Source: Nitrososphaeria archaeon (GTDB lineage Archaea > Thermoproteota > Nitrososphaeria > Geothermarchaeales > JDFR-13). From it: a stretch of 64,000 nucleotides of DNA. The DNA lies in the NCBI GenBank assembly GCA_026982095.1, contig JALSHT010000006.1, forward strand, positions 1 through 64,000. The letters run 5' to 3'. Below the pieces are notes generated by a model. It was not told the origin of the DNA. It did not search any database and worked only from the letters and a program-made list of their open reading frames with translations. The first letter of the stretch is position 1. Each line of letters opens with the position of its first letter. This document shows positions 46,755 through 55,196 of this stretch, one piece after another. Position numbers and translations under genes: made by a program.

Positions 46755-47768
46755 ATGGAGGATCTGAATAAGTTGTTTAAGTGGCTGGATAAGAACGTAA
46801 ACTTCATGATTCTAGATGACGACATAGACTTAGATGCTGGTATACATCCATTGGAGAGAGAAGGAAAGTATTATATTGACAGGTCGGTTGTAAACCTGGA
46901 TAAGCCTAGAGGGCCAACGAGCCATCAAGTTGCAACCTGGGTTAAGAGAATCCTGGAGGTGGAGAAGACTGGACATGGCGGTACTTTAGATCCCGGAGTT
47001 TCAGGCGTACTACCTATAGGGGTTAATAAAGCGACTCCAGCGATGAGGTATATCGTGGGGTCAGCCAAGGAATACGTCGGTATATTGAAGATTCATGGTG
47101 ATGTTTCTGAAGAAGAGTTAGACAGAGTTTTATCTCTTTTTAAGAAGGGGAGGATATATCAAAAACCTCCCTTTAGAAGTTCTGTAAGAAGAAAGCTAAG
47201 AACAAGAGAAATATATGAATTTAAGGTTATCGAGAAAGATGGTAGAAACATACTTTTTAGAATTAAATGTGAATCTGGGTTTTATGTTAGGAAGCTTGCA
47301 CATGATATAGGGCTAATCTTGGGAGTAGGGGCTCATCTCGATGAGTTGAGAAGGACTGCTGCAGGCCCCTTCGAGGAAAAAGATATAGTTACCCTCTACG
47401 AGTTATATGCAGCTAAAAAAGTGTATGAGGATAATGGTGATGATACCCTCGTAAAGAGGACTCTTAAACCGTTTGAGATAATTTTTAAAGACTTCCCCAA
47501 AATTGTAGTTAAAGACACTGCTGTTGCATCTATAGCATATGGGGCGCAATTAAAGAGGCCTGGTATCTATGCGGTTTCAGGGAGTTTCGACGTTGGAGAT
47601 CTTGTAGCATTGTTTACTAAAAGGAGCGAGGTAATAGCTACAGCCAAGGCATTAGTAAGTCATACGGATCTTCTCAATATGAAGAAGGGCCAGGTTACCG
47701 AGACCCAAAGAGTATTTATAGATAGAGATTTATACCCTAAGATGTGGAATAGAAGTCAAGACGGATAA
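46755..47768 (+). CDS. cbf5: tRNA/rRNA pseudouridine synthase Cbf5
   Basis: 337 residues. VVNLDKPRGPTSHQV opens the catalytic domain, GHGGTLDPGVSGVLP bears the catalytic aspartate, and a C-terminal PUA domain starts near IVVKDTAVASIAYGAQL. It works in H/ACA RNPs and on tRNA U55. ATG 46755 follows GGAGGTGGAG. Confidence 0.96.
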   Translation: MEDLNKLFKWLDKNVNFMILDDDIDLDAGIHPLEREGKYYIDRSVVNLDKPRGPTSHQVATWVKRILEVEKTGHGGTLDPGVSGVLPIGVNKATPAMRYIVGSAKEYVGILKIHGDVSEEELDRVLSLFKKGRIYQKPPFRSSVRRKLRTREIYEFKVIEKDGRNILFRIKCESGFYVRKLAHDIGLILGVGAHLDELRRTAAGPFEEKDIVTLYELYAAKKVYEDNGDDTLVKRTLKPFEIIFKDFPKIVVKDTAVASIAYGAQLKRPGIYAVSGSFDVGDLVALFTKRSEVIATAKALVSHTDLLNMKKGQVTETQRVFIDRDLYPKMWNRSQDG

Positions 47769-47807
47769 ATATTTTTACGTTTCACATGATATTCTTCTAT
47801 ACTGTAT

Positions 47808-47918
47808 GCCGGGATGCCCGAGAGGACTAAGGGGTCGCCGCAGCGGCCTAGGCCTGGAGATCCCTCGGGAGAGCCGATGGGGCTCTGCCCCGCGTGGGTT
47901 CGAATCCCACTCCCGGCG
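47808..47918 (+). tRNA. tRNA-Ser (GGA) with two introns
   Basis: Acceptor GCCGGGA/TCCCGGC, discriminator G, CCA encoded at 47919-47921. The loop CTGGAGA gains a perfect stem TCGGC/GCCGA only if 14 bases (47838-47851, position 29/30) and 12 bases (47860-47871, position 37/38) are removed. The variable arm TGGGGCTCTGCCCCGC is then a normal class II arm and the mature length is 85. Repeats at the junctions leave exact cuts ambiguous by 1-4 bases. Confidence 0.88.
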
Positions 47919-47926
47919 CCAACATA

Positions 47927-48775
47927 CTAATCTACTAGATGGTTTCTAGTCTTAAAAAGGCTTTCAAGGTATGTCTCTGGTCTTCCTACGTCTACTCTGA
48001 TATCATGATCTATCTTTAGCGCATATACTTTAGCACCGTCCTGTATTGCATAGGATATGGCGTCAGTGAATTCCCACATGCCTTTCTCAGCTGCTTTTTC
48101 AACGTATTTTAACATCGAGTTATCTAGATAATATATCGCTACTACCGCCATTTTAGAGGGTGGTTTAGATGGTTTCTCATATATTTCCAACACTCTATAT
48201 ATGTCATCGGATATTCTAACTCCTTTTATAACTCCATAATGTCTTGGATCGTCCACTTCCTCCACGAAGGTGATTATGTCGGCGTTCACTTCATTTTTAG
48301 CATTTATCATCCTTGTTATATAGTTTTCCGTGTAAAGTAGGTAGTCGTCTCCAGGATGAATTATCACATCAGTTTTTATCTGTTTGCTAGCAAGATACAC
48401 CGCATCACCAAACCCCTTAGGCTCATCCTGATATACGTACCTTATTCTACTGTTATCAACCATTTTCCTAAGCTCGTCTAAAACCTCAATCTGCAGCTTT
48501 TTTCCACTCGTTCTCAGTAGGTCTAGATATTCGTCGTCTATGGTAAAGTAACTTTTTATAATATCTTTATTTTTGGATAATACAAACACGTAATCTCTTA
48601 TTCCCGCCTTAAACATGACTTTAAATATTAGATGAATGATGGGTATCAAAATCATCTCTCCATTCTTATATAATGGAAGTGGTAGCAGTTCTTTTGGAAC
48701 AGCTTTAGACAATGGAGCCATTCTCGTCCCCATTCCAGCTATTGGTAGGATCGACGTAATCTTGGTCATTATCAA
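47927..48775 (-). CDS. Sugar nucleotidyltransferase (GalU-like)
   Basis: 282 residues. It has the nucleotide-binding start ILPIAGMGTRMAPLSKAVPKEL, then YVYQDEPKGFGDAVYLA, IHPGDDYLL and VDVGRPETYLES. These match UTP-glucose-1-phosphate uridylyltransferases, though the exact sugar is not fixed by sequence. It stands alone among tRNA genes, so no pathway partners are visible. It ends 5 bases from the tRNA-Ser CCA. Confidence 0.88.
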   Translation of the reverse strand: MIMTKITSILPIAGMGTRMAPLSKAVPKELLPLPLYKNGEMILIPIIHLIFKVMFKAGIRDYVFVLSKNKDIIKSYFTIDDEYLDLLRTSGKKLQIEVLDELRKMVDNSRIRYVYQDEPKGFGDAVYLASKQIKTDVIIHPGDDYLLYTENYITRMINAKNEVNADIITFVEEVDDPRHYGVIKGVRISDDIYRVLEIYEKPSKPPSKMAVVAIYYLDNSMLKYVEKAAEKGMWEFTDAISYAIQDGAKVYALKIDHDIRVDVGRPETYLESLFKTRNHLVD

Positions 48776-48830
48776 TAGATAATCCTAGTTGCTAACATAG
48801 AAAAAGGTTAATGGTGGTTGAATTTTTGCA

Positions 48831-48903
48831 AGCCCCGGGCGGGATTTGAACCCGCGACCTCCGGCTTACCAAGCCGGCGCTCTGCCCGCTGAGCTACCGG
48901 GGC
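48831..48903 (-). tRNA. tRNA-Thr (GGT)
   Basis: Cloverleaf GCCCCGG/CCGGGGC, anticodon stem CCGGC/GCCGG with loop TTGGTAA (GGT), T stem GCGGG/CCCGC, discriminator T. No intron; 73 bases. Confidence 0.96.
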
Positions 48904-48950
48904 ATACATAAATTACAATTCATATTTTGATGTATCAAATGATTTAAGCT

Positions 48951-49439
48951 TTACTTTTCCAGTTTTAGGCTGGACAAGTATCTCCATATTCTATCTCCTT
49001 TGTAGTGAAGTATTTTTACAACCTTTCCTTTTTTAATACTCTCTAGTTCACTATAATCCATAAGAGATAAGCCTACGGCTATCTCCGTATCCACGTATTT
49101 TATCATTACCAAGTGGTTTGAGGGAAACTCATTATAACTCTCTACTCCGGGAGCCATTAAATCAGCCCCCCTTAAAAGGGCTTCAGCAGCCCCCCTATCT
49201 ACCCGCAACCAGTATTGATAGTTTATTAACTTCATTTTACCTAGATAGGGGTATGGCGGATCATTATCTACTATGATAACTGCTTCATCACCTTCTCTAA
49301 GGACATAGATTTTTTCGTTAAGATTGGGGATGTAGATCATCTCTCCAATAAGGTCATCAGCCTCCACAATTATACCCATATTCTCCATATACCTGACTAT
49401 TTTTCGGGTTTTCTTATTACTAAGAGGTTGTATCCTCAA
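48951..49439 (-). CDS. PUA-domain protein (MCT-1/Tma20-like)
   Basis: 162 residues: an N-terminal alpha/beta part and a C-terminal PUA domain with RVDRGAAEALLRGADLMAPGV, the typical PUA core. Archaeal COG2016 proteins of this build resemble eukaryotic MCT-1/Tma20, which bind ribosomes in initiation or recycling. It lies between tRNA-Phe and tRNA-Thr on the same strand. Confidence 0.82.
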   Translation of the reverse strand: MRIQPLSNKKTRKIVRYMENMGIIVEADDLIGEMIYIPNLNEKIYVLREGDEAVIIVDNDPPYPYLGKMKLINYQYWLRVDRGAAEALLRGADLMAPGVESYNEFPSNHLVMIKYVDTEIAVGLSLMDYSELESIKKGKVVKILHYKGDRIWRYLSSLKLEK

Positions 49440-49478
49440 GCATCCTCACCCAATGGGTTCTTTACCAAATAGGATTTA

Positions 49479-49564
49479 TGGGGCCGGTGGGATTTGAACC
49501 CACGACACCCCGGTGTCCCACTTTGTCTTCAGCCGGGTGCTCTCCCAGGCTGAGCTACGGCCCC
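49479..49564 (-). tRNA. tRNA-Phe (GAA) with 12-base intron
   Basis: Acceptor GGGGCCG/CGGCCCC, stem CCCGG/CCGGG, T stem GTGGG/CCCAC. The loop CTGAAGA is completed only if 12 bases (49515-49526) are removed between positions 37 and 38, giving a 74-base mature tRNA. GAA identifies Phe. Confidence 0.92.
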
Positions 49565-49623
49565 TATACACTCAAATTCTATATCAATGGAATAAATATA
49601 TAGCTGTTTTGATGTGTCTGTGG

Positions 49624-49751
49624 TGCCGCCGCCGGGATTCGAACCCGGGGCCTCCCGGATACACCCACATTTTCAACATCATCCTTATTTAGTCAGCGCT
49701 CATAACCTGTGGATTATGAGCCGGGCGCTCATACCACTGAGCTACGGCGGC
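49624..49751 (-). tRNA. tRNA with CAT anticodon (probably elongator Met), 55-base intron
   Basis: Acceptor GCCGCCG/CGGCGGC, stem CCCGG/CCGGG, loop CTCATA+T, T stem CCGGG/CCCGG. A 55-base intron (49660-49714) sits at 37/38. CCACA and TGTGG near its ends pair, supporting a bulge-helix-bulge fold. The mature length is 73. The other CAT tRNA is at 4349; neither looks like the initiator. Confidence 0.9.
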
Positions 49752-49883
49752 ATCATAAATTGTTATTCTAAATATTACGTTATTAAGCTTTCTAAGCCGT
49801 TGAAGAGGAAATGTATATGGAGAAAAGAATGTTAAAACAGTTCTCCAGCTAATATTGGGCTAGCTTTGAGATAAGTCGACTGG

Positions 49884-49955
49884 TGGACCCGCCGGGATTT
49901 GAACCCGGGACCTCCGCCTTGCGAGGGCGGCGTCCTACCACTAGACCACGGGCCC
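49884..49955 (-). tRNA. tRNA-Ala (CGC)
   Basis: Acceptor GGGCCCG/CGGGTCC contains a G3-U70 wobble, the identity element of alanine tRNA. The loop CTCGCAA gives CGC. 72 bases, no intron. Confidence 0.96.
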
Positions 49956-50146
49956 TCAATCTAATTTTTATTTTACAATATTTGTTTTTATAGTTGGTAC
50001 AGGTGGCTTTGATTTTCGAAGCCTGACTACCACTTTACTAATGGATGGTTTACCATTCGGTTTTCATATATCGTATATATATCGCTATACTGAATTTTTA
50101 TTAAATATATATAAGAATAAAAAATTTGGATAATAAATAATATCAT

Positions 50147-50866
50147 GTGCATCGAGTTGTACGCGATGTAACAATAGGTCTATTACTATACGAACTTATA
50201 TCCATTGTATTTACATCTAGTCTCTTTCCATATGTAGAAGCTCAGTCTCGACTATATGCAGGTTATGCATATTATGGGTTTAGTAGAAATGGGATTTGGG
50301 GTGTACGTGGATATATTCTCTCTTCCAATATATATAATGTTCCGCCAAATGGGTTTGGTGCTGAATGGGTTACTATCATCCTACAATATAAACCCCTGTA
50401 TTGGATTCAAGCTGGCTACGTAACTAGAAATGTATGTTATGCCTTTGTTTTTTGCTGGATTGAGAGGAATTACTTCATTGAAGTTAATGATGGGTGGGGA
50501 TATAGAGTCTGGTACTATCCTGGGCCCAGTGTAGGCACGGTTAATAGGTATCAAATCATTAACATGAATGCTTATTCGGATCCATTCAACCCTATAGATC
50601 CTCATTATTGGGAGGTTAGGATTAACTCCCAGAATGAACTCGTTCGAAAGATTGTATACGTGTATCCGTATTATGAAGGTGTAGATATGAGTGCTATGAC
50701 AGAGATTACTAACAATGGAATTGATGTTGAGTTGGCTCATTTCAGTAGTTTACAGAGATATCTAGCTGGGTGGAGGCTTTGGGATAGAGTGGGATTGATT
50801 AGGGTTGATCCTCCATTCGAACTTAAGAGGGTGTCCTACTATGAGTTTTATACGTGGACGAGGTAG
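50147..50866 (+). CDS. Predicted secreted protein of unknown function
   Basis: 239 residues starting at GTG. The first 30 residues form a signal peptide or anchor (GLLLYELISIVFTSS). The rest is rich in Tyr, Trp and Asn, strand-like, with WGVRGYI, EWVTIIL and YWIQAGYV. That reminds me of beta-sandwich exoproteins of the neprosin/eqolisin type, but I cannot name catalytic residues. A TATA-like element at 50101-50113 and no ribosome site suggest a nearly leaderless mRNA. It overlaps the next gene by 26 bases and is its likely functional partner. Confidence 0.65.
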   Translation: MHRVVRDVTIGLLLYELISIVFTSSLFPYVEAQSRLYAGYAYYGFSRNGIWGVRGYILSSNIYNVPPNGFGAEWVTIILQYKPLYWIQAGYVTRNVCYAFVFCWIERNYFIEVNDGWGYRVWYYPGPSVGTVNRYQIINMNAYSDPFNPIDPHYWEVRINSQNELVRKIVYVYPYYEGVDMSAMTEITNNGIDVELAHFSSLQRYLAGWRLWDRVGLIRVDPPFELKRVSYYEFYTWTR

Positions 50867-51470
50867 AAATAAGTTCGTTACAGCAGGAGTTGCTCTTCTA
50901 CTTTTACTTATTAAGTTTTCATTATTGAATACAGCATATGAAGAAGATGTGATGTACACACCAGGTCCAATAGAGCTTCAAAACATGATATCTTACGATG
51001 AGTTCATCTCCCAACTTAAAAATGAATCCAAAGCTTTAAGAAGAGTTATTATGCTACCTAATTGGATCCCGCCTGGATTGAAGCTTATAGGTGTATGGGG
51101 CAGGATGATAATCTATTCTTATGGTCCTGTATCAACATTAGATGATGCAGATCTGACGATATCTGTTAGACCAATGGATGCGGTCCAATTAAAAAATATA
51201 AGGACTCTCGGTGAGTTATATGGTGACTTCTATAGTTCTCTGGAGCGTGATGCAGAGATATTAAGAGATGTCGGTAGAAACGTTACTGTTTCGTATATAA
51301 ACGGTTTATATGTATTCGTTATCTGGGATTATCCCGAAGGTTATAGGGCCGATATTAAAATATACGATTTACAGAATAAGATCACATATAGCATTGTAGT
51401 TATGGATACTGTTGATTTTTCATATAGTGATCTTATTCGAATTATTAAAAGTTTTTCACCTATTGAGTAA
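50841..51470 (+). CDS. Membrane-anchored protein of unknown function (family A, copy 2)
   Basis: 209 residues from ATG 50841, preceded by GGGTGTCC; the frame itself reaches back to 50805 but that part lies in the upstream gene. It has a basic N-terminus, one membrane segment (about 12-30), then a soluble domain predicted outside. It is a paralogue of the protein at 783-1418: shared SYDEFI, LPNWIPPG, VWGRM, GLYVFVIW, YDL and terminal SPIE. No known family recognised. Confidence 0.7.
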   Translation: MSFIRGRGRNKFVTAGVALLLLLIKFSLLNTAYEEDVMYTPGPIELQNMISYDEFISQLKNESKALRRVIMLPNWIPPGLKLIGVWGRMIIYSYGPVSTLDDADLTISVRPMDAVQLKNIRTLGELYGDFYSSLERDAEILRDVGRNVTVSYINGLYVFVIWDYPEGYRADIKIYDLQNKITYSIVVMDTVDFSYSDLIRIIKSFSPIE

Positions 51471-51833
51471 TCACATCATCCCACGTTAATAAGATGATAC
51501 TGTAGTGGTCAATGAAAGATTAGCACTAGAGAGCCCTATCAGTGATTATGTCATTATTTTCAATCTAAGTCGAATAGGTCATCTTACTAACTAACTTTTA
51601 TGTTGATATCCCAAGCGAGTATCTTTCATGGTTTTATACCACGATATCATAGTTTTAAATCTTTAAATCATGATTGGAAATGATGGAATGATAACATTTG
51701 AATATTATGTACAAGCTATAATGTGTAGGTGAAACAAGGATTATCTATAGCGTATAATTCGATTCTATAGGTTTTTATATATTATGAGGTATTAGGCTTA
51801 ATACAAATATTGGATGTGGAGGTGTAGACAGAA
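51471..51833. other. Gene-free stretch with eS19 promoter
   Basis: I see no convincing gene in these 363 bases on either strand. The 3' end holds a TATA-like TTTTTATAT (51772-51780) and the ribosome site GGAGGTG (51818-51824) for eS19. Short CTGA- and ATGATA-like words occur, but not in C/D-RNA spacing. Confidence 0.4.
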
Positions 51834-52301
51834 ATGGTTAGTGTAAAGGATGTTCCGGCTGATGCTTTGATAAATAGGCTCTCAAAGTATATAAAAGATA
51901 ATGTGTCTGAAGTCAATCCTCCTGAGTGGTCTACTTTTGTTAAGACTGGTAGGTCTAGGGAGAGGCCCCCTGACGATCCTAACTGGTGGTACGTTAGAGC
52001 TGCCTCTATACTGAGAAAGATCTATCTTTATGGCCCTCTTAGCATTAAGGATCTCAGGAGGATGTATGGTGGACGTAAGGATAGGGGGGTAAAGCCGGAA
52101 CATTTCTATTTGGCGGGGGGAAGTATAATAAGGAATATTCTTCACCAATTAGAGGCAGCGGGTCTTGTCGATAATACTGAGAAGGGTAGGATACTTACTC
52201 CCAAAGGTAGGTCTTTACTTGATAAGCTTAGTACAGAGATTTATAGGGAAAAACGAGTTAAGAGGTGGTATGAACTTTATGAGATAGATGTAGGTGATTA
52301 A
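51834..52301 (+). CDS. rps19e: Ribosomal protein eS19
   Basis: 155 residues with PPEWSTFVKTGRSRERPPDD, WWYVRAASILRKIY and a winged-helix core (LRRMYGGRKDRGVKPEHF). First gene of a unit with PDCD5-like, eL39, eL31, aIF6, prefoldin alpha and FtsY. Confidence 0.96.
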   Translation: MVSVKDVPADALINRLSKYIKDNVSEVNPPEWSTFVKTGRSRERPPDDPNWWYVRAASILRKIYLYGPLSIKDLRRMYGGRKDRGVKPEHFYLAGGSIIRNILHQLEAAGLVDNTEKGRILTPKGRSLLDKLSTEIYREKRVKRWYELYEIDVGD

Positions 52302-52303
52302 AG

Positions 52304-52582
52304 ATGTCTACTCCCGATAGGGATAATGAGGAGGAGAAGAAGAGGGAGGAAGCTATCAAGGATGCCATTTTAAGGAGGTATTTGGAGCCCGATGCTAGGG
52401 AGAGGCTTAATAACCTGAAATTAGTAAACCCTTCACTCGTCAATGAGATTAGAGATTTTATATATAACCTAGCGATATCCCAGAGATTGTCGCGACCACT
52501 GTCTGATAAAGAACTGAAAGATCTACTCATACGTCTCCAGAGTAGGAGGAAAAGGGAATATAGGTTTAGGGGGTTGTGGTGA
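52304..52582 (+). CDS. PDCD5-like DNA-binding protein
   Basis: 92 residues. A charged helical N-terminus and a three-helix core (YLEPDARERLNNLKLVNPSLV) match the archaeal PDCD5/TFAR19 family, conserved next to eS19. The cellular function in archaea is not established. Confidence 0.88.
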   Translation: MSTPDRDNEEEKKREEAIKDAILRRYLEPDARERLNNLKLVNPSLVNEIRDFIYNLAISQRLSRPLSDKELKDLLIRLQSRRKREYRFRGLW

Positions 52583-52762
52583 ATGGCTAGACATAAGGAT
52601 CCGGCTTTTAAAAATAGGTTGGCTAAGGCTTATAAATCGAATAGGTCGCCGCCAGTGTGGGTTATAGCTAAGACTAATGGTCGTGTAAGAACCAATCCTA
52701 AAAGGAGAAACTGGAGAAGGTCTAAATTAAAGATTAGAACGAAAGAGGGGTTTTTTGATTAA
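52583..52762 (+). CDS. rpl39e: Ribosomal protein eL39, extended
   Basis: 59 residues. It is a typical eL39 ([27 protein letters not shown]) up to the point where the family normally ends, then adds about eight residues, IRTKEGFF plus Asp. eL39 lines the exit tunnel, so an added tail near the tunnel mouth is notable. ATG 52583 overlaps the PDCD5 stop region. Confidence 0.93.
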   Translation: MARHKDPAFKNRLAKAYKSNRSPPVWVIAKTNGRVRTNPKRRNWRRSKLKIRTKEGFFD

Positions 52763-52797
52763 TTAAATCGTTAGATGCTATTTGATGGTGGGTTGGT

Positions 52798-53163
52798 ATG
52801 AGCGAGAAGGTAAGTGAAGAAGTTGTTGAGAAGCCAGAGGTCAAAGAAGAAGAGATGGAGGAAACCACCATTTCTGATTTCATACCTGAAGATGTAACTG
52901 TGAGGATTGAGAGGGTATATGTCGTCCCTCTATGGAGGTCGTGGGGTCGTAAGAGGGGGATCCGTAGGGCTAAGAAGGCGGTTGCATATTTAAAGAGGTT
53001 TATGATTAGACATATGAAGGGAATTGATGTTAAGATAAGTCCGGAGGTTAATAGACTTATCTGGAAAAATGGAATTCGTAACCCTCCAAGGAGGATTACT
53101 GTAAGAGCGGTATTGGGAAGTGATGACATAGTATATGTTACCCTTCCAAAAGATGTGAAGTAG
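52798..53163 (+). CDS. rpl31e: Ribosomal protein eL31
   Basis: 121 residues: an acidic N-terminal extension of about 30 residues, then the eL31 domain (RIERVYVVPLWRSWGRKRG, KKAVAYLKRFMIRHMK). The extension is rich in Glu and Val and not part of the usual domain. Confidence 0.93.
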   Translation: MSEKVSEEVVEKPEVKEEEMEETTISDFIPEDVTVRIERVYVVPLWRSWGRKRGIRRAKKAVAYLKRFMIRHMKGIDVKISPEVNRLIWKNGIRNPPRRITVRAVLGSDDIVYVTLPKDVK

Positions 53164-53167
53164 GAGA

Positions 53168-53878
53168 ATGTTGAGAATAAAGGTATTTGGTAGTTCCAAT
53201 ATAGGTCTATATGTGGCTGCTACAAACAAATTTTTCTTGTTTCATTCGCAAATCCCAAGCAACAAGATAAAAATGCTATCTGAGGAGTTGAAGGTCACTG
53301 GAATACCTATACCACTGGTGGATACGGTCATCACTACACCATTTCTAGTATGTAATAGTAAAGGAATTATACTTCCAGATTTGTTTGAGAGACATGCTTA
53401 TACAGAGTTAAAACAGATGGTGGAGAGTCTAGGTGTGGAGATAGAGCTTGTTGATCATAAATATAATGCTCTGGGAAACACGGTCGTAGCTAACGATAAG
53501 GGAGCTGTTGTGTCTCCTGTAATTCCTCTGAACGTAAAGAAGCTATTAAGTGATGTGTTAGATGTTGAGGTTTCTACATCAACAATAGGCAGATTTAGTT
53601 ATATAGGCTCCTTAATCTCGGTGAATAATAAAGTTGGTTTAGTTGCCCCAGTTATTAAGGACGATGAGAGAGACTTAATAGAGAATGTTTTGAAGATAAA
53701 GCTATATGAGGGCACAATAAACGGTGGTTTAGAGTTTATTAAGCTAGGCCTTGTTGTTAATGATTATGGTGTAGTTGTAGGTGAGGACTCTCAGGGAGTA
53801 GAGCTTATGAATGTGTCTACATTATTCGAGGGTGGTAAATATGTCGATAGAGGAGAAGGTATCAAGTCTAATAGTTGA
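53168..53878 (+). CDS. eif6: Translation initiation factor aIF6
   Basis: 236 residues with five-fold pseudo-symmetry of the IF6 propeller (FGSSNIGLYVAATN, NALGNTVVANDKGAVV, GSLISVNNKVGLVAP, VVNDYGVVVGEDSQGVEL). It keeps free 50S subunits from joining 30S. The last 14 residues overlap the prefoldin alpha gene. LX (eL20), often next, is absent. Confidence 0.94.
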   Translation: MLRIKVFGSSNIGLYVAATNKFFLFHSQIPSNKIKMLSEELKVTGIPIPLVDTVITTPFLVCNSKGIILPDLFERHAYTELKQMVESLGVEIELVDHKYNALGNTVVANDKGAVVSPVIPLNVKKLLSDVLDVEVSTSTIGRFSYIGSLISVNNKVGLVAPVIKDDERDLIENVLKIKLYEGTINGGLEFIKLGLVVNDYGVVVGEDSQGVELMNVSTLFEGGKYVDRGEGIKSNS

Positions 53879-54275
53879 ACAGAGGAACATAAATAGGATA
53901 ATGGAGACACTATATAATGAAATCTTGACTCTTCAATCATCGATCGAGGATAGACAGAAAGCCCTAACTTTCATAGAGAAATACATTGGCTTTTCAGAGG
54001 ATCTAGAGATATTATTTCCTTTAGGAGGTGGCCTGTATATAAACGCTAGTATCAAACCGGGGGAGAAGATATATAGATCGGTCGGCTCAGGAGTCTATCT
54101 TGTAGATGAGCCAAGCAAGATAGCAGATATTATTAAGAAGAATATAGAAGATCTATCTAAAGCTCTAGAGGAGAGGCGAAATTTATTGGAGCAATATAGA
54201 GCTAGATATGATGAGATTGCCGCTGAATTGTCAGAGTTGTACTTTAAATTGCAGAATACCAAAAAGGTGAAGTGA
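53841..54275 (+). CDS. pfdA: Prefoldin subunit alpha
   Basis: 144 residues from ATG 53841, two coiled-coil helices flanking a beta region (ILFPLGGGLYINASI, VGSGVYLVDEP). It overlaps aIF6 by 38 bases and FtsY by 4. Partner of the beta subunit at 7854. Confidence 0.92.
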   Translation: MSIEEKVSSLIVEQRNINRIMETLYNEILTLQSSIEDRQKALTFIEKYIGFSEDLEILFPLGGGLYINASIKPGEKIYRSVGSGVYLVDEPSKIADIIKKNIEDLSKALEERRNLLEQYRARYDEIAAELSELYFKLQNTKKVK

Positions 54276-55180
54276 CGGTTGTGTTCTCCAACTTCAAATC
54301 TGGTCTAAAAAGGTTGGTAGATTCTATAGGTAATAGAGAATTATCTTTAAAAGACCTTGAAAAGCATAGGGATGATATCCTAATATTTCTCATCGAGAAT
54401 GACGTTGCTTATGATGCAGCAGAAGGGTTGATGGAGGGTTTTTTAAAATATGTCTTGGGGATGAAGGTGTCTAGGTTCTCCTCTCCCTCTGAAGCTATAT
54501 ACATGTATTTAAGAGACTACATATCTAAAGTTCTCAAACCACTTGAAGATGATTTTGACAGGATTGTTCTAGAGTCAGTCTCTAGAGAACCTCCATATAA
54601 GATGTTATTTGTAGGTGTGAATGGAACAGGAAAGACCACTAGCCTGGCCAAAACCGCCTCGAGGCTGAAGAAAATTGGTCTTACACCTCTACTAGTATGT
54701 TCAGATACTTTTAGAGCTGGAGCTATAGAGCAACTCAATAAACATGCTAATAACTTAAAATTACCGTTTTTTGCGACTGGGTATGGGCATGATCCAGCTG
54801 CAGTAGCTTATGACGCTATAAACCATGCTGAATCGAGAGGATATGAAGTAGTATTGATAGATACCGCTGGTAGACAATACTCGAATAAGAATTTAATGGA
54901 TGAGTTGAGGAAAGTTAAAAGAGTGGTAAACCCTAATTCCACTATACTTGTTCTGGATAGCTTGACGGGGGCAGATGTTATTAAACAAGCAGAAGAGTTT
55001 GACACTGGTATTGGTGTGGATAGGTATGTGTTTACGAAGGTAGATGCGGATATAAAGGGAGGAGCTATTATATCTGCCTCAATAATGCATCCTAAGAAGA
55101 TCTCCTTTTTGGGGGTAGGGCAGAGGTATGAGGATTTATTACCATTTAAAGCAGAATACATCATTCAACAGATGTTTTGA
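54272..55180 (+). CDS. ftsY: Signal recognition particle receptor FtsY
   Basis: 302 residues: a helical N domain, then the NG GTPase with GVNGTGKTTSLAK, DTFRAGAIEQL, DTAGR, TKVDADIKGG and GVGQRYEDL. It docks SRP-ribosomes at SecY. No long acidic A domain. GTG start. Confidence 0.96.
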   Translation: MTVVFSNFKSGLKRLVDSIGNRELSLKDLEKHRDDILIFLIENDVAYDAAEGLMEGFLKYVLGMKVSRFSSPSEAIYMYLRDYISKVLKPLEDDFDRIVLESVSREPPYKMLFVGVNGTGKTTSLAKTASRLKKIGLTPLLVCSDTFRAGAIEQLNKHANNLKLPFFATGYGHDPAAVAYDAINHAESRGYEVVLIDTAGRQYSNKNLMDELRKVKRVVNPNSTILVLDSLTGADVIKQAEEFDTGIGVDRYVFTKVDADIKGGAIISASIMHPKKISFLGVGQRYEDLLPFKAEYIIQQMF

Positions 55181-55196
55181 ACATAGGTGATGCAAG

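Noticed and set aside
49660..49714. C/D-box guide RNA in the tRNA-Met intron
   Set aside because: CTGA and GATGATG words occur, but there is no second box pair or proper terminal stem, so the match is too weak.
51471..51833. Hidden small RNA gene in the longest gene-free spacer
   Set aside because: I found no convincing stem, box pair or terminator beyond the eS19 promoter.
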